Made by a program: the position numbers and the translations under genes
From: Gnetum montanum
Lineage: Eukaryota; Streptophyta; Gnetopsida; Gnetales; Gnetaceae
Reading direction: 5' to 3'
Assembly: GCA_015680685.1 (NCBI GenBank)
Contig: MNCI01012686.1
Coordinates: 162,791-224,790, forward strand
DNA: 62,000 nt
Part shown: positions 42,961-55,249 of the stretch, in pieces
Position numbering within the stretch: position 1 is the stretch's first letter
Layout: the number at the start of each line of letters is the position of its first letter
Notes under the pieces: model-generated
The model's database searches: none
Told to the model about the DNA's origin: nothing
What the model saw: only the letters and a program-made list of their open reading frames with translations

Positions 42961-43900
42961 AATCCTTGTCAGTTTAATATATGACCAAGCAAAGGTTGTT
43001 GGCCATTTTTTGACCACCGTCAACAACATCCTTTTCAACTTAGGAGTAATGTTGGCAATGATTATCACCAGCTTATCATTTTTCAAAAATGCGTATTTTA
43101 TGTTAGTAGGTAGAGTTTTTAACACTAATGGCTCATGTTTAAAACTATTAAGGATTTCCAACTCTTTCCAATTGGTATCATTAGGTTCATCACTGGAGAG
43201 ATGACGATGAACTTGCTCTAGTTTATCGATGCCTTCAATATAGGCATAACTTAGGCTCTCAATAGGTTCCATGCAAAGTGTGCTACTTTTAGAATTAGTC
43301 ATCAACCATTTGGTATCCTTCTATTTTGTGGCTACTATGTGCAAGCACTTTTGGATTTTAGATTCATCTACATACTATTTGCATGCTTTGATTGATGTGT
43401 TTTTGATAGACCCAAGTTTTTGCACACAGTTGCACCTAGTATCATTGTACATGATGCATGGAACTCTCCTCTTCTTTATCTTTTAGAATGCATTTTCCTT
43501 AGAAATCTCTAGGAAAAGATCTCTAATGTCCATTCATGCATCAATAGTGCTTAGCCAAGCCCTTCTCATAATAATTGGGAAGTCTCCCTTACAATTGTCA
43601 ATCTTGATTACCAAGAAATCAGTAGGATATGATCATGCACAAATAGTGATCATAATGTCCTTAACTAATCCCAAGGAAATAGTGATGTACTGATCTATCA
43701 ATTCTAAATAAATTTTGTTCTTCTTAAGAAGAGGCAAGTTCTAGGCTTGGTACATTTCATGGAAAATTAGGTTGACATATGGACCTAAGTCAAGGAGAGC
43801 CTTGCATGCCTCATTTCCTACAATTTGCAAGTAGATGAGAGGACTACTAGGATCAATCCATTTCCTAGGAAGGTTTCCAGCCTTGATCTAATTAAATACA
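42943..43900 (-). pseudogene. protease and PR-RT linker of X
   Basis: Protease: ALLDLGPYVNLIFHEMYQA (DLG at the catalytic place, expected DSG), LELIDQYITISLGLVKDI, and FPIIMRRAWLSTIDA (about 43820-43530). Linker: a 120-codon open stretch 43305-42943 with KHEPLVLKTLPTNIKYAFLK. Same arrangement as F and E. Confidence 0.78.
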
Positions 43901-46362
43901 ACATGGGTTAACATGGCTATGTAGATCTTGGGAGGCATTTGGTTTGAAGGGCTCTTGAAAGAAATGAATGCAAAGGATAAAGGAGAGACAAGACAAAAAA
44001 CTGCATAAGTTAGTGAGGGCTTTGGAGGGCTATTTTTTCAAAAGAATGGTCTTTTATGATATTAAGTTTTTGAACCACTTGGCTAAGGAATTAGTTATAT
44101 GTTAATAGCCTTGGTAGTATTACGTTGTTGCAACTATGTAAGAATATCATCCTGCATGGGTGGAGTAGATGGTAATTGGGTTAAGGATGAAGTATGTGGA
44201 GGGTGATAAGGATATGGGGATTCCCCTCTAGGAGATGGAGAATGAGTTTTGTAGTACTTTGAAGGATAGTAGTGATGCTAGAAGGAAGCATGACTAGAAG
44301 AGTCATGTAGAGATATGGATTGCTGAAAATTGTACCCATATAGATCAGGTTATCTATAAAGGTACTTCTACTTTGGTGGTGGCATCTCCCATGACTATGA
44401 GTGCTACCACTACTAGTACTACTCATATGGTTATGATGGAGCTCCACTTGGATAATAAGGTTGTTTTTGCTGGTGGAACTACATTGGGTTGCCTTGAGGA
44501 TAAGGCAACCTTCTGGGTGCTTACCTTAGTGTCAATCTAGGATTTAGAGCATACACCCCAAATTCCTATAAGTGTGATAAAATAGGGCAACATCCCTTTA
44601 GATATGCATATTGGTATATGTTACATCCACCATCATCATCTAATTTTGACTTCACAACCTTTTCTACTACAACAACTTTACCCTTATCCCTTTAGTAGGC
44701 ATGTTCAGCTTCCTTTCTTCTCCCATAGTCATGATCACTACCTTGCTCTTTAGATTCTTCTACAATTATCAAAGAAGTTTAAAATTTTTCGTCTAAATAT
44801 TTCTAAATTTTATTAACCTTAGCCAAAATTTTAGACATATATTTTTAAATTATCAAGGTTTTTTATTGCATCACTTCATCAAGTGGTGCCTCCCCCTCAC
44901 TTTCATAGAATCAGACATCCCTTTTTCTGATGGAAGGATTCTAGTTATACTCCTTAGCACTTTTCTCAACTCACCTTCTTCTTTTGCAAATTGCTTAATC
45001 AGCCTTTGGATCTGATGGACCCTTAGTTCTGATAGTCTCCCGTAGGGATTGATCCCAAGGGTTCTCCTTATTTTTTATCAGAGCCCATCTATGATATGGC
45101 AAAGCTGCTTCCATTGAGAATAACCATGGCTAGGACATTTGTGTCTAAGGGTTCATGTGTTCCTTATTTCCAACCTTGGATTTGCTTTATCAAATTAAAC
45201 ATATTGGAGTATTTCTGATATTTTTCATTGAATAGCTCAAGCATTGTACTCCATCTATGAATTGATTCCAACTCCAAAGACCAGTACTAACTTTCTACTT
45301 CTTATATGAGTGTCTTGGGAAATAACTTAAGTTTCTATGAATCATTCTCTATGTTTTGCAAGGAATAGGCATCATGAAAGGCTTGAAGATGGGTTTGTGG
45401 ATTTGAGTTATATTCCCTCTCAAATCTAGGGATATTGTTCATATCAAACCTCTTGATTCTACTATCTTTCACATTCCTAGTTGGAATTTTGACTACCTCT
45501 ACAATGTTTAGCATGCTTTAAGTTGCAAGTAAAGGTTCATCATCATCATGATTTCAATGATGCATATGGTATCCTTTGCTACCTCTTCATTCATGGTAGG
45601 TTTTATGATAATTATCCTACCATTCACCTCCATCATAGTTTCATCCCCTATGATTTTAATCAGACTTGAAGAAGGAAGAAAAAGATGAAAATGAAAAGGA
45701 TGAAGAGGGAGGAGAACTACCATCACCATGGTGTCTGCCACCTCCTCTCTACTTGTCACGACCATGATCATTAGGTTTATCATCATCATAATGCTTGCTT
45801 GAGCTCTTACCTTAACTCCTACTTTATCAAGCCCCCTTCACCAGAGTCAAGGGATGAAGAATATTCATGTTGAGAACCCCCAAAGAAAGGCTTCTCCTTG
45901 TTGTTTTGGTTTAGTAAGAATAAGGGGTTAGTGAACCATTTCTCCTTCATAGCTTCATGGTGCTTCTCCTGGTGCTGATCTCATTTGCTTTGTATTTCTA
46001 TGAAATGGTAGTCTTGATAGTCATGATCTTGCACAACGTATTCATCATGGAGATCCTGGATGTCTAACCTCTTAAGAGTTTGGGGTAGCATCCTAGGGAT
46101 AGATCGATTAAGAGGCAACACAATGTTTCCTTCCATATCTCTTCTGGATGCCCAACCTCTTAAGAGTTTGGAGCAACATCCTAGGAACAAATCAATCAGG
46201 AGGCAACACAACATTGCCCTCCATATCTCTCCATTGTAGTTGTTCATCTTCATGTAGGATAAAGGTGAAATTAGGTACAAACTCATTTGGCTAAGTGTAC
46301 ATCATCTTGAATTCTTAGGGCACTAGAGGTTTTGATTCATCATGCCTGTGAGAAGAAGACAT
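43900..46362 (-). pseudogene. gag of X
   Basis: ATG at 46362 begins MSSSHRHDESK. It has FVPNFTFILHEDEQLQWRDM, a duplicated segment (46067-46241), the Asp/His-rich block, the gag core near 45400-45170, the zinc-knuckle region near 44600 and a Pro/Gln/Tyr-rich tail near 44450-44190. Many stops and shifts. The open frame at 45789-45508 is in the wrong phase and is not counted. Confidence 0.72.
46067..46241 (-). repeat. tandem duplication inside gag of X, period about 88 bp
   Basis: CCTCTTAAGAGTTTGG occurs at 46068 and 46156 with matching sequence after it, including GAGGCAACACAA. On the minus strand this repeats the segment around VLPxxxSIPRMLPQTLKRLD. An 88-bp period is not a multiple of three, so it shifts the frame. 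Confidence 0.8.
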
Positions 46363-46503
46363 TTTGGATTAAAATAAAAATTCAATGTGAGTTAATTATA
46401 ATTATTATTTTTATCTTTTGAATGCTTACGACTTTAGGGTTTATTCCAATGATCTCAAATAATATTTACTAAGTCCTAGGTAGCACATGTATCAAACTAC
46501 AAG

Positions 46504-46521
46504 TCCTTGGTAATGGCACCA
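46504..46521 (-). other. primer binding site of X
   Basis: On the minus strand TGGTGCCATTACCAAGGA, one base inside the LTR edge; a tRNA-Asp type site with a few transitions. Confidence 0.8.
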
Positions 46522-46522
46522 A

Positions 46523-47359
46523 TGATGAGCAGCGAGTATAGCCTATGTCTTACCATATGCATCACTAAGCATTCACGTGCAATCTAGTCAAATTCCATGG
46601 ACTTATAGCCTTCTAAGTACATTGGTCTCTAGGAAGTAAAACTAATTGTTGTAATCGTTGTCTTCCTGATTACACTTGTAAAATGAAAAGGTATAGTTAA
46701 GTGCAATAGAGGCATATGATTTTCATCATTTTTATGTTTTATGTTCTAAGTTGCCTAAGAGTAAAAAATATATAATTAAAGATATTTAATTACTAATTTA
46801 ATCTAACTAGCTAATATCTAACTAATCCTAGCATAAGCATCTATTCCCACTTGCTTTACACATCCTAAACATGTTTAATGCTACCAAGTTACCAACGTTA
46901 AGCATTACTAGGATTACCAAGCGTCAAGTGTATGCTCAAAGTGGTCGTACTTATGTGCTTAATTTATCACTATATAATCTAGCTTAAGTAATCTTAATCT
47001 ATTAATTAATTAATTATTTAATTACTTAAAGCATTAAAGGAAATTGCATAAAATAATAAATTCATAAAAGATATAATTAATCTATTTCAAAGTGCTGCAA
47101 AGTTTATCAAAAAGCTCTTCTTTATTACTACACACACTGTGTGCTAAGGTAAAATAGTGCTTGAATAAAGATCCTTGCACTCTTTGACTCCTACTATGGG
47201 CACTTAGAAAAACATTCTAAGTTTCAAGTGGAAAAACTACTAGAGGTTCGCTACAACAATGACAAAATATGCCATAAACATGGTGAGTGAGTGTGTATTT
47301 ATAGGCTAGAACAGACACTACATCGACAAGGTCATGTCAATGCATCAAATAATACATAC
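46523..47359 (-). repeat. 5' LTR of X, U3 start missing
   Basis: On the minus strand it ends ...CTCGCTGCTCATCA at 46523 and has TATAAATA (47303-47296). Similarity to the 3' LTR of X stops at about 47359, roughly 90 bases short of the expected LTR start, so the palindromic U3 tip is lost. Confidence 0.85.
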
Positions 47360-47556
47360 CAAGAGCTTCTACTAGATACCAAAGAGAAGAATATCATAGT
47401 TACAAAAGGAGGACTAGCTGACATTGTTCTTCCACAACCTCATCTTCATCCTCACAATCATCGATGAACTTTGACAGAAGGGGACGTAAGTATAAAGACC
47501 ATGACAAGGAAAGGTGCTAAACTCATGATTGAAATGACTATTTTCCAATGTGCTAT
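47360..47556 (+). other. unassigned segment between the LTRs of X and D
   Basis: Short open frames on the plus strand (for example KGAKLMIEMTIFQ near 47515-47555) suggest old coding sequence, perhaps part of an earlier retroelement, but nothing is diagnostic. The frame starting at 47471 runs into the D LTR and is therefore composite. Confidence 0.3.
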
Positions 47557-48391
47557 TGATGAGTCATGTTTTGATCCAATATTGGGGCACAACCTCCGAT
47601 GTCAAGGATTTTATATCATCCCTTCCATGTTGGCCTATGAATACAACACTTGGATGCATGGTTGAGAGATAGGTTTGAATAGATTCAGATATAGATTTTT
47701 ATAGATTTCAAGTTTTGTTAGTTTCCAGTACATGCCCATAATCTGATGTTAAATGATTATATGACATCTTTATTTGAGTGTGACATACTTGGACACATTA
47801 CATGTTTGGCAATAAAGATCAAGATTACTTCCATCATTGTAGCATCCACTTAGCTTTATTATTGCTTTTAATTGCTTAAATGTTTTGTTTTTTCCTTAGT
47901 TAATGTTGTCATTCATTTCTCTTTATTATTCCTATCATTAAGAAGAATGAGTACGACTAATCATGAGCACTTAAGTATAATTACTTGGTGACGCAACAAT
48001 GTATCATTCGGGATGCCCAGTAATAGTATGCTTGGTAATGTTGGCAATAGTTACGCGAAGTCCAAGGCATGTACAAAAGGCTAGGAATGGGTACTCATCG
48101 CACATAGGCTAGTTTAGACTTTACTTTCATTATTAATTAGATTAAATAATTAATTTCTTTATTATCATTTGAAGTAGCTTAGGGTTGGACAACATCAAGA
48201 ATCATATCCCTCACTCTAGACTAAACCATATGTGACAAAGCTACCACTAGTCTAAGTAGGAAGACAATGAACTACAATCAGGGCATAACGATCTAGATGT
48301 ACAACTAGTCCCATCCATAGAATACAACTGAATTGTGTGTGAGCACTTGTGATTCATATAGTTGGGCATAGGGGTACCTCATCGCATATCA
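47557..48391 (+). repeat. 5' LTR of D
   Basis: It starts TGATGAGTCATGTTTTGAT, has a decayed TATA-like CCTATGAATACAAC near 47635, an AATAAAGATC motif near 47811, and ends CATCGCATATCA. R-U5 matches B closely. The start is less certain than the end because U3 is divergent. Confidence 0.8.
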
Positions 48392-48392
48392 T

Positions 48393-48410
48393 TGGCATCA
48401 TTTTCAGGGA
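48393..48410 (+). other. primer binding site of D
   Basis: TGGCATCATTTTCAGGGA follows the LTR end after one T; a decayed tRNA-Asp type site. Confidence 0.75.
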
Positions 48411-48516
48411 TGATGCTAATTATCTAGATTAGTTATATTATACACAATCACTATAAATGCATTAATGATTTATCTTTCAAAAAATATTAAATCACACACA
48501 TCATAAACCAACAATA

Positions 48517-51027
48517 ATGTCTCTTTCATAAGGAAGTGATAATGCATTGTATCGAAAAAATAGTCATTAGAAAACTAATGAGATATATGCTAAAGAAAAT
48601 TGGAGTGAGCAACCTTATGTAGGGGCTTTATATATTCATGATCATCCTAACTACACTTAAGGACTACATTCACCTAAGGTAGAGAATCCTAGAGAAGATG
48701 GAATAATTCCTAGACTAGGGAAGGCCTTGAGGTCTAGGACCTCCTCAAAACTTGGAAAACATAAATTAAGGGACCATGGTAAATACTATAGAAGCCATGG
48801 TGACTCTCCCAATTCCTCATCTTCCTCTTCCTCTTCAACATCTAGTTCTGATAAAGATGAACATAGGTATAGAGATAGAGCTCTACTATGAGGTCAAAAT
48901 AGGGATAGAAATCGAAATCATTAGAAAAATCAAAGACATCAAAATGAACATCAACAAAATCATCACAATCAAACAAATAGAAATAGGAATTTTCACCATG
49001 ACATGTCTAATGATGATGAACCCTTGTTGACCACTAAGAGCATGAAGAAAATTATAAAGATAGTTATAATAATGAACAAGCATTGCAAGGAAAGTTGCAT
49101 CACATAGCTTGATATGAATACTATCCCTAAATTTTGGGGAGGCTATGATTCAGATCCACAACATCATTTACAAGCCTTCCATGATGCCTTTGTCTTACAA
49201 AATATTGAAAGTGGATGGCAAAAGCTTAAGCTCTTTCCTAGGACACTAATAGATAAATTCAAAGTGTGGTATAGATCATTGAAACTAAATTCAATTCATC
49301 GATGGTCCATAATACTAGAACTTTTCAATGAGAAATATCAAACCTATGCAAGGGTGTCAAACCTAAGGAAATGAATCCAAGGATGGAAACCAGAATATCA
49401 TGAACCCTTGGATATTTCCCTAGATAGATATTATTCTCTATTGAATAGATGCCCAAGCCATGGTTTCTCTCAAGAAGAGCAACTTTTCCATATCATAGAT
49501 TGGTTTCATAGTTAAATGAGAGAGATCCTTTGGATGTATGCTCAAGGTCAATTATATAAACTAGAAATCCATTAGATCCAAAAGCTAATTGAGCATGTGG
49601 GAAAAGAAGAAGAAGAGCTATGTAAATGGGTGAATGTTGAGAAATATCATTTGGATCCAACTCTTCAAAATAAAAAGGTTCACATCTATGATTAAGAAAA
49701 AGAGGTAGCTCTTGATAAGGTGATTTCATAACAAAAATTGTCAATACAAAAGTCTATCAATGAACTTGAAGCAAGGTTTGATAAGATGTTGGAATGGATA
49801 AATAAGAAATTTCCAGCTTTCATAGAAATCGTAGAGGAGAGAGTAACACAAAATGAATCAAGTGATCACAACAAAAGGAGGAAAAAGAATAAAGAAATCG
49901 ATAGGAACATTTATTAGTAAAAAGAAAAAATAGCTATAGAAGATGAGGCTATAGACTCAACCATAGAAGAAGATGATCGATGTGACATCTGCATATATGA
50001 CCATCCGAAACGCTATTGCCCAGTCATGTTACATCTACATGAGTATTGGACTTTTGCATTGAATCCCAAGTTCATACAAAAGCAAATGCCCAAGAAATTA
50101 CCTTTCTCACAAGGTAATTATAGATAGTCCTACAACCAATCATACTATTCTAGTGGGAATTATTGCCAGCCTTACTACTATCATCCAATGCAGTGGCAAA
50201 ACCCACAATCATGGGGGAGGCCACCATCAAACCAACACTACCCTTACTGCCAATCAAACTCATATGGATACTATGTTCAACAACATGTTTCCCCAACTAG
50301 TTCTACTTCCTCTACTTCAAATCACTACTACCACTCTTTTGAATATCATCAATCCATGACATCTTCTAAAGGATCACCACCTTACACCTCTTACTCTCCA
50401 TCATATCCTCAATATTCTCATACTTCACTCCATCACATGTCACAACTTGTAACACAGGAAGGTTTAGCACCACAACATCAACAAAAGAATGCTACTTGTG
50501 CTACAAAAATAAATTGACATGATCATGCTAGTATGTCCCAATCACAATATTGAAAATGCCCTTTCTTTAGGATGGCTCCCACTTGTAAGTGCAACACTTG
50601 TGGACCTACTAACTCATCCAAACTAGCACAATGCTAATTAGGTGCAATACCCTTCCTTTCACAACCAATTTCCTTCAATCCTACACAAATGCCAACACTC
50701 GTTGTTACTCTAAGAACTACTAGAAATAATGAACCTAGCATCATGGAGAGGAAAAAGAATCCATGCATAACTACTCATGATAAAAGGTGCAGTTGTGGGT
50801 TAGACATCTATAAAGTTTACACAACTCATACTTTGATCCATCCTATGTCTAACAACCAAGTGTGTGAGCAACAACCTATCTACACAACTACCACTAAATC
50901 AAAAGACATCCTATGGCTTGAAAATGAAAGTTTAACACTATTTCATAAATGCATGAAGCCTTCCTATCCACTTATTAATTCTTATCACGATCAAACTCTT
51001 AGTCATGGGGGAGAAGCCCCATCCTAA
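48517..51027 (+). pseudogene. single gag-derived ORF of D with pol remnant
   Basis: From ATG 48517 to the stop at 51027 one frame of 837 codons persists without a shift, with about a dozen or more stops. It has a Ser/Asp/Arg/His-rich block (48790-49010), the gag core GGYDSDPQHHLQAFHDAF and KVWYRSLKLNSIHRWSIILE (49135-49370), a coiled linker, zinc-knuckle-like CDICIYDHPKRYC (49985-50023), and a long Tyr/Gln/Ser-rich tail (50100-50500). After 50520 come segments matching the sequence around the protease of E (KKNPCITTHDKRCSCGLD against KKRVSCIMYIDIGCNCV) with the protease core removed, then a jump to the pol end (LSHGGEAPS). Two deletions made this compact frame. Confidence 0.82.
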
Positions 51028-51690
51028 AATCATGGAATTAATAAGTGTTTTTCATTTTTTTTATTTTTGTTTTATTTTACAAATTTTTTTATCATTTTTC
51101 TCATTTCTTGATACAAAATTTTCCTATCATTTTCAAATTTTTCCACATTTTATTTTCATTTCTTTTGTGAGTAATCTTACTTGTGAATAAAATGAGATCA
51201 TGTAGCCCATTGAGGTGAGGTTTTCTCTATGTTATCAAATTCTTGAGGGACTAATTATCTGCATAGTGAGGCCACATCATCCATCCATACATCTTAATAA
51301 GAGGTTCTTACCATGGTCATAATGATATTATTTTTTTATCATCAAAGTAAGAATAAACTCATAATCATTGTGCCTAGACAGAAAAATGAAGAACCACGTG
51401 GGAATGTGAAGAATGTGACATCAAGGAAATTTGTGTAATCTCTTTGACCATCTCTGTATGTTCTATCATGTTGTTAAAGTTGTAATTATATCCTTAAAGA
51501 TCTAATGAAAAAAATAGGAGTAAGAGTAAAACAAGTGCTACCTTACCATGTCACTTCAAAGACATGTTACCCATGCTTGAAGGTAGTCCTTTGGTAAGGT
51601 TCACACAGATAAAAGTAAAATAAAAGGGTACTAAATAAATTTTTGGGGGTCTGACTGGAAAGACATGTTACCCAAACCTAAAGGTTGGTG
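51028..51690 (+). other. 3' untranslated region of D, left part
   Basis: A T-rich run (51040-51165), CATCCATCCATACATC (51277), and two copies of the box AAGACATGTTACCC (51559 and 51660). It is interrupted by E at 51696; the next part of the same region starts at 61739. Confidence 0.7.
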
Positions 51691-51695
51691 GCTTT
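51691..51695 (+). repeat. target-site duplication of E, left copy (GCTTT, decayed)
   Basis: GCTTT here and ACTTC at 61739-61743 differ by two transitions. The homologous uninterrupted site in B reads GGTGGCTTCTTTGG, so the original was GCTTC. Confidence 0.65.
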
Positions 51696-52517
51696 TAATG
51701 AATCGCATTGTTCATCTACTCTAATGTTGGGTATGTGACATTAGGGTCTTGATGTAATGTCAAGTATCTGACGTTGGGGGGTATACCCTAGCCTATAAAT
51801 ATAGCACCTCAGCTCTCAATTTGGTAGTCAGTTTTTGGTCATTTTTCAATCAAGGTAGCAAAGCTCTTGAAGTTTATATTCTCCAAAGTTAGAATATTTT
51901 TTGAGTGCTTGCAAAAGGAGTGTAAGTGTGTACAGTACCTAAGCACAACAGTGTGATGGGAATAAAAACAAACTCTTTTGAAAATCCTTATAGCACTGAG
52001 AATATATTAATGTTTCTTTTAATGCACTTTACCTTTATGCTCTTTACTTCAATGTATTTAAATTGAGCAATTTATTTTCAGCAGTTAATGAACACAAGCA
52101 AAACCACTTCGAGCATACATATAGTACTTGATAACCTAGCAACACTTAATGTTTGGTAGCCCAACAGCACTATATGTGTTCAAGATGTGTCAAGGAAAGT
52201 GGGATGGTTACTTGTGTTAGGCTAGATAAGTAGTAAATAAATTAGATCTTAAATTACTTTACTTTCATTCTTGCTGTAGGTGATCAAACTTATAAAATAT
52301 AAAATAAGAAAAATCATGTACCTCAGATACACTTAAATCATACCCTTGAGCCTCACAAATGTAGTTGGGAAGACAATGAATGTTCTCAATGCCCATTCCA
52401 CTTCCTAAAGAAAATTAGTGTACTAGAGAACTATAGGTCTACAAAATTTGACTGGATCACATGGAAACACCTTAGTGATTCGTATGGTTGGGTGGAGGGG
52501 TACCTCACTACTCATCA
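51696..52517 (+). repeat. 5' LTR of E
   Basis: 822 bases; starts TAATGAATCGCATTG (3' LTR: TGATGAATCACATTG, so TG mutated to TA) and ends CACTACTCATCA. U3 has the dyad TAATGT-TGGGTATGTG-ACATTA (51721-51742). TATAAATA at 51794-51801. Confidence 0.93.
51794..51801 (+). promoter_or_regulatory. TATA box of E 5' LTR
   Basis: TATAAATA in GCCTATAAATATAGCACC, about 100 bases into the LTR; also in the 3' LTR at 60994-61001. Confidence 0.75.
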
Positions 52518-52518
52518 T

Positions 52519-52536
52519 TGGTGCCATTATCGGGGA
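52519..52536 (+). other. primer binding site of E
   Basis: TGGTGCCATTATCGGGGA after the LTR; the 3' half CGGGGA is intact. tRNA-Asp type. Confidence 0.85.
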
Positions 52537-52689
52537 CCTTTTGGTTGTTTCATGTGCTATCTAGGACCTAGTAAAAGTATTTAAATCGTTGGAATGAACC
52601 TTAGAGTCATATCACATCTTAAGATTACTACAACAATATTTAGAAGCACATTGTGATTTTTATTTTTCTAACTGAAAATTTCTTCTTAT

Positions 52690-55240
52690 CATAGGAGCAA
52701 TTCTCTACCAAAGTTTAATAAAGCTTATCAGCCAGTGCCTCAACAGTATTGAATCATATATGCTCATCCTAATGAGTATGTACCAAACTTCATCTTCATC
52801 CTGCACCAAGATAAACAACTACAATGGTGTGACATGGAGGGCAACATTGTGTTGTTGCCTAATCAATCCATTCTTGCAATGCTTCAACAAATGCTTATCT
52901 GATATGGCCTTTAGGAACATCATGTTGAGTATGTTGTGCAAGATACTGATGCAACGAATCATCATCCCACTAAGGCATAACATCTACAAGATCGATAGCT
53001 AGAACAATGTTATGAATCTTCAAAGGGAAAAATATTTAATGATTTTCCATTCCTGTTATACCAACAAGTTGGTGGAGAAACCTTCTTTGGAGGTTTTTCA
53101 TTCAATGAAGTTCCTCTCATTGACTTTGGTAAAGAGGGTCAAAACTAGAACTTGCAATCCACGATTCACAATCTTGGTTCTGGGAAAAGTGTATCCAATG
53201 ACAAAGAAGGATCTTAAGGGGTATGTCAAGATGGGAATGTAGATAAAAAGCAAGATTATGATCATGGTCACGATCATCGAAGAGGTGGAAGAAGGCACCG
53301 TGATGGTGCTAGTTCTCCTTCCTCTTTCCCTTTGTCATCATCATCATCTTCTATCTCTAACCATGATCACAGAAGGTGAGATTGTGATGGAGGTTACCAA
53401 AATGAGTGAAATGACCAATGGGACCAAAATGATCGAAAGGATCATCAGGAAAGGCAAGATCAAGGAGGCAAACACTCAAGAGAGGCACATTTTCATGAAT
53501 GAAGGGGTAGTAGAGGGCATCGTAGGCACCATGATTAAGGCCTCTATGAGCCTTTGCTTTCTACCCAAAGTATGCTTAATATTGCAAAGGCAGTAAGAAT
53601 TCTAACAAGGCATGTGAAGGATAGTCAGATCAAAAGGTTAGATATGAACAATGTTCCTCGATTTCAAGGGGGATATAACTATGATTTGTAGAACCATCTC
53701 CAAGCTTTTCAAGATGCATGTGCCTTGAAAAATATAGAAAATAAGTGGAAGAAACTTAAGTTATTCCCAAGGACACTCATCAAAGAAGCAAAGAACTAGT
53801 ACCGGTCCTTAGAGCCAAAGTCTATCAAATGATGGAGTACAATGCTAGAATTGTTTAATGATAAATATCAAACATAATCCAGAGTGTCCAACTTGAAAAG
53901 GCAAATCCAAGGATGGAAACAAAGAACAAACGAACCCTTGGATGCCACCATCAATTAATATTATTCCTTGATGCACAGATGTCCTAGCCACATTATGGAT
54001 GGGCTTCAATAAAAAATGAGGAGAACCCTTGGTATCTATGCCTAAGGGCAACTATTATAATTAAATTCCTATGAGATACAAAGATTAATCGAGTTAGTAG
54101 CTAAAGAGGAGGGAAAACTAAGAAAAAGGAAAAGTGTAAAAGAGTACAACCATGATCCTTCCATTCACAAGAGTGAAGTTTGATTTTGTGACAGTGACGA
54201 TGAGTCTATACTTGATGAGGGGGTGAATAAAAAAACCTTGCCACTCCAAAAATTTCAATCTAAACTTACAGCCAAGGTTCATTAATTATGGGACTTCATG
54301 GATAAAAGATTTCAAGCTATCCTCAAAATTGCTGAGAAGTCTAAAGGACTAGTGATCATGAGCATAGGAGGTGCAAAGAAGTTGAATGTGCCTATCACAA
54401 AGGTAAGGGCAAGATTTATATGATAGAAGAGGTTGCAAACAATGAATCAAATAACGATGGTGGGTGTGATCTCTACCAATATGTACATCCTAAGGGATGC
54501 TACCCCATTATGTCACACTTGTAGAAGTCTAGGGTGTATTCATTAAATCCATGACTAACAAAATGGTAAACATCCAAAAGATTATCTTATCTTCAAAGTA
54601 ATTTCATGTAGTTCCACCAACAACAACAATATTATCCAAGTGGAGCTTCACCACAACCATATGAGTAGTATCAACAATGGTAGCAACTACAATCATGAGT
54701 GCTAGCACCACCAAAGTAGTAATGCCCTTATCAATAGCCTGATCCATATGGTTACTACATTTTGCAGCCCCTATCTCCACATGACTCTATTCACGTTTCT
54801 ACTTTCCAACCTTACTACCACCCTTTTGATTATTATCAAACTCATTCTCCACACGAAAGAAGGGGTACCAATTCTTATACTTATCCCCCTCCTATTCCTA
54901 CACATGTTCCTCCTTCACCTACATAGCTACCACCTACTCCACTTATGCATGACAAACTACTATCCAACCACAACAACACAATGCTACGAGGGCTATTAAT
55001 CTACAATCGGTTCATTAATTAGATGGGTCGAATACTTGATCAAAGAAAAGGCCTTTCTTTCAATCCTATAGTCCTTTTACACCCTCAATTACACATGTGG
55101 TTGACCATCCTACTCTTGCATCTTCTTCTATACCAAATACCTTTAAGTCCCTTTCAAACCAAAATTTGTTTAGGATCCATACCGTCATGCTTACTCATAT
55201 AGTATCTAATTGGATATGTGTTGGAAAACTTCTCAGGAAA
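52690..55240 (+). pseudogene. gag of E
   Basis: No ATG remains at the expected start (about 52690). It has EYVPNFIFILHQDKQLQWCDM (split by changes, 52775-52840), a His/Arg/Ser-rich block (53250-53520), the core GGYNYDL, RSLEPKSIK and WSTMLELFNDKYQT (53660-53880), LKRQIQGWKQ, RLIELVAKEEGKLRKRKS (54085-54140), a zinc-knuckle-like region near 54470 and a Pro/Gln/Tyr tail (54600-55000). The open frame at 53258-53596 is out of phase and not counted. Confidence 0.78.
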
Positions 55241-55249
55241 TTAGCCAAT

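Larger units (their letters stand above)
40921..47359 (-). mobile_element. 5' half of element X (LTR, gag, PR, RT, RH, IN), minus strand
   Basis: Right to left: truncated LTR (47359-46523), PBS (46521-46504), gag (46362-43900), protease (about 43860-43480), RT (42960-42060), RNase H (42005-41700) and the first part of integrase (41511-40931). LTR type equals that of the 3' LTR at 20265-22045 and orientation is the same, so both are probably parts of one element now separated by F. Where the integrase ends, F ORF3 begins in the opposite direction. Confidence 0.82.

Noticed and set aside
45508-45789. 93-codon Met-rich minus-strand ORF
   Set aside because: It is an out-of-phase reading of the Asp/His-rich part of gag of X; the same shadow appears in F (near 24240-24400) and E (53258-53596).
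47471-47665. 64-codon plus-strand ORF between X and D
   Set aside because: It runs across the start of the D LTR at 47557, so it is composite.
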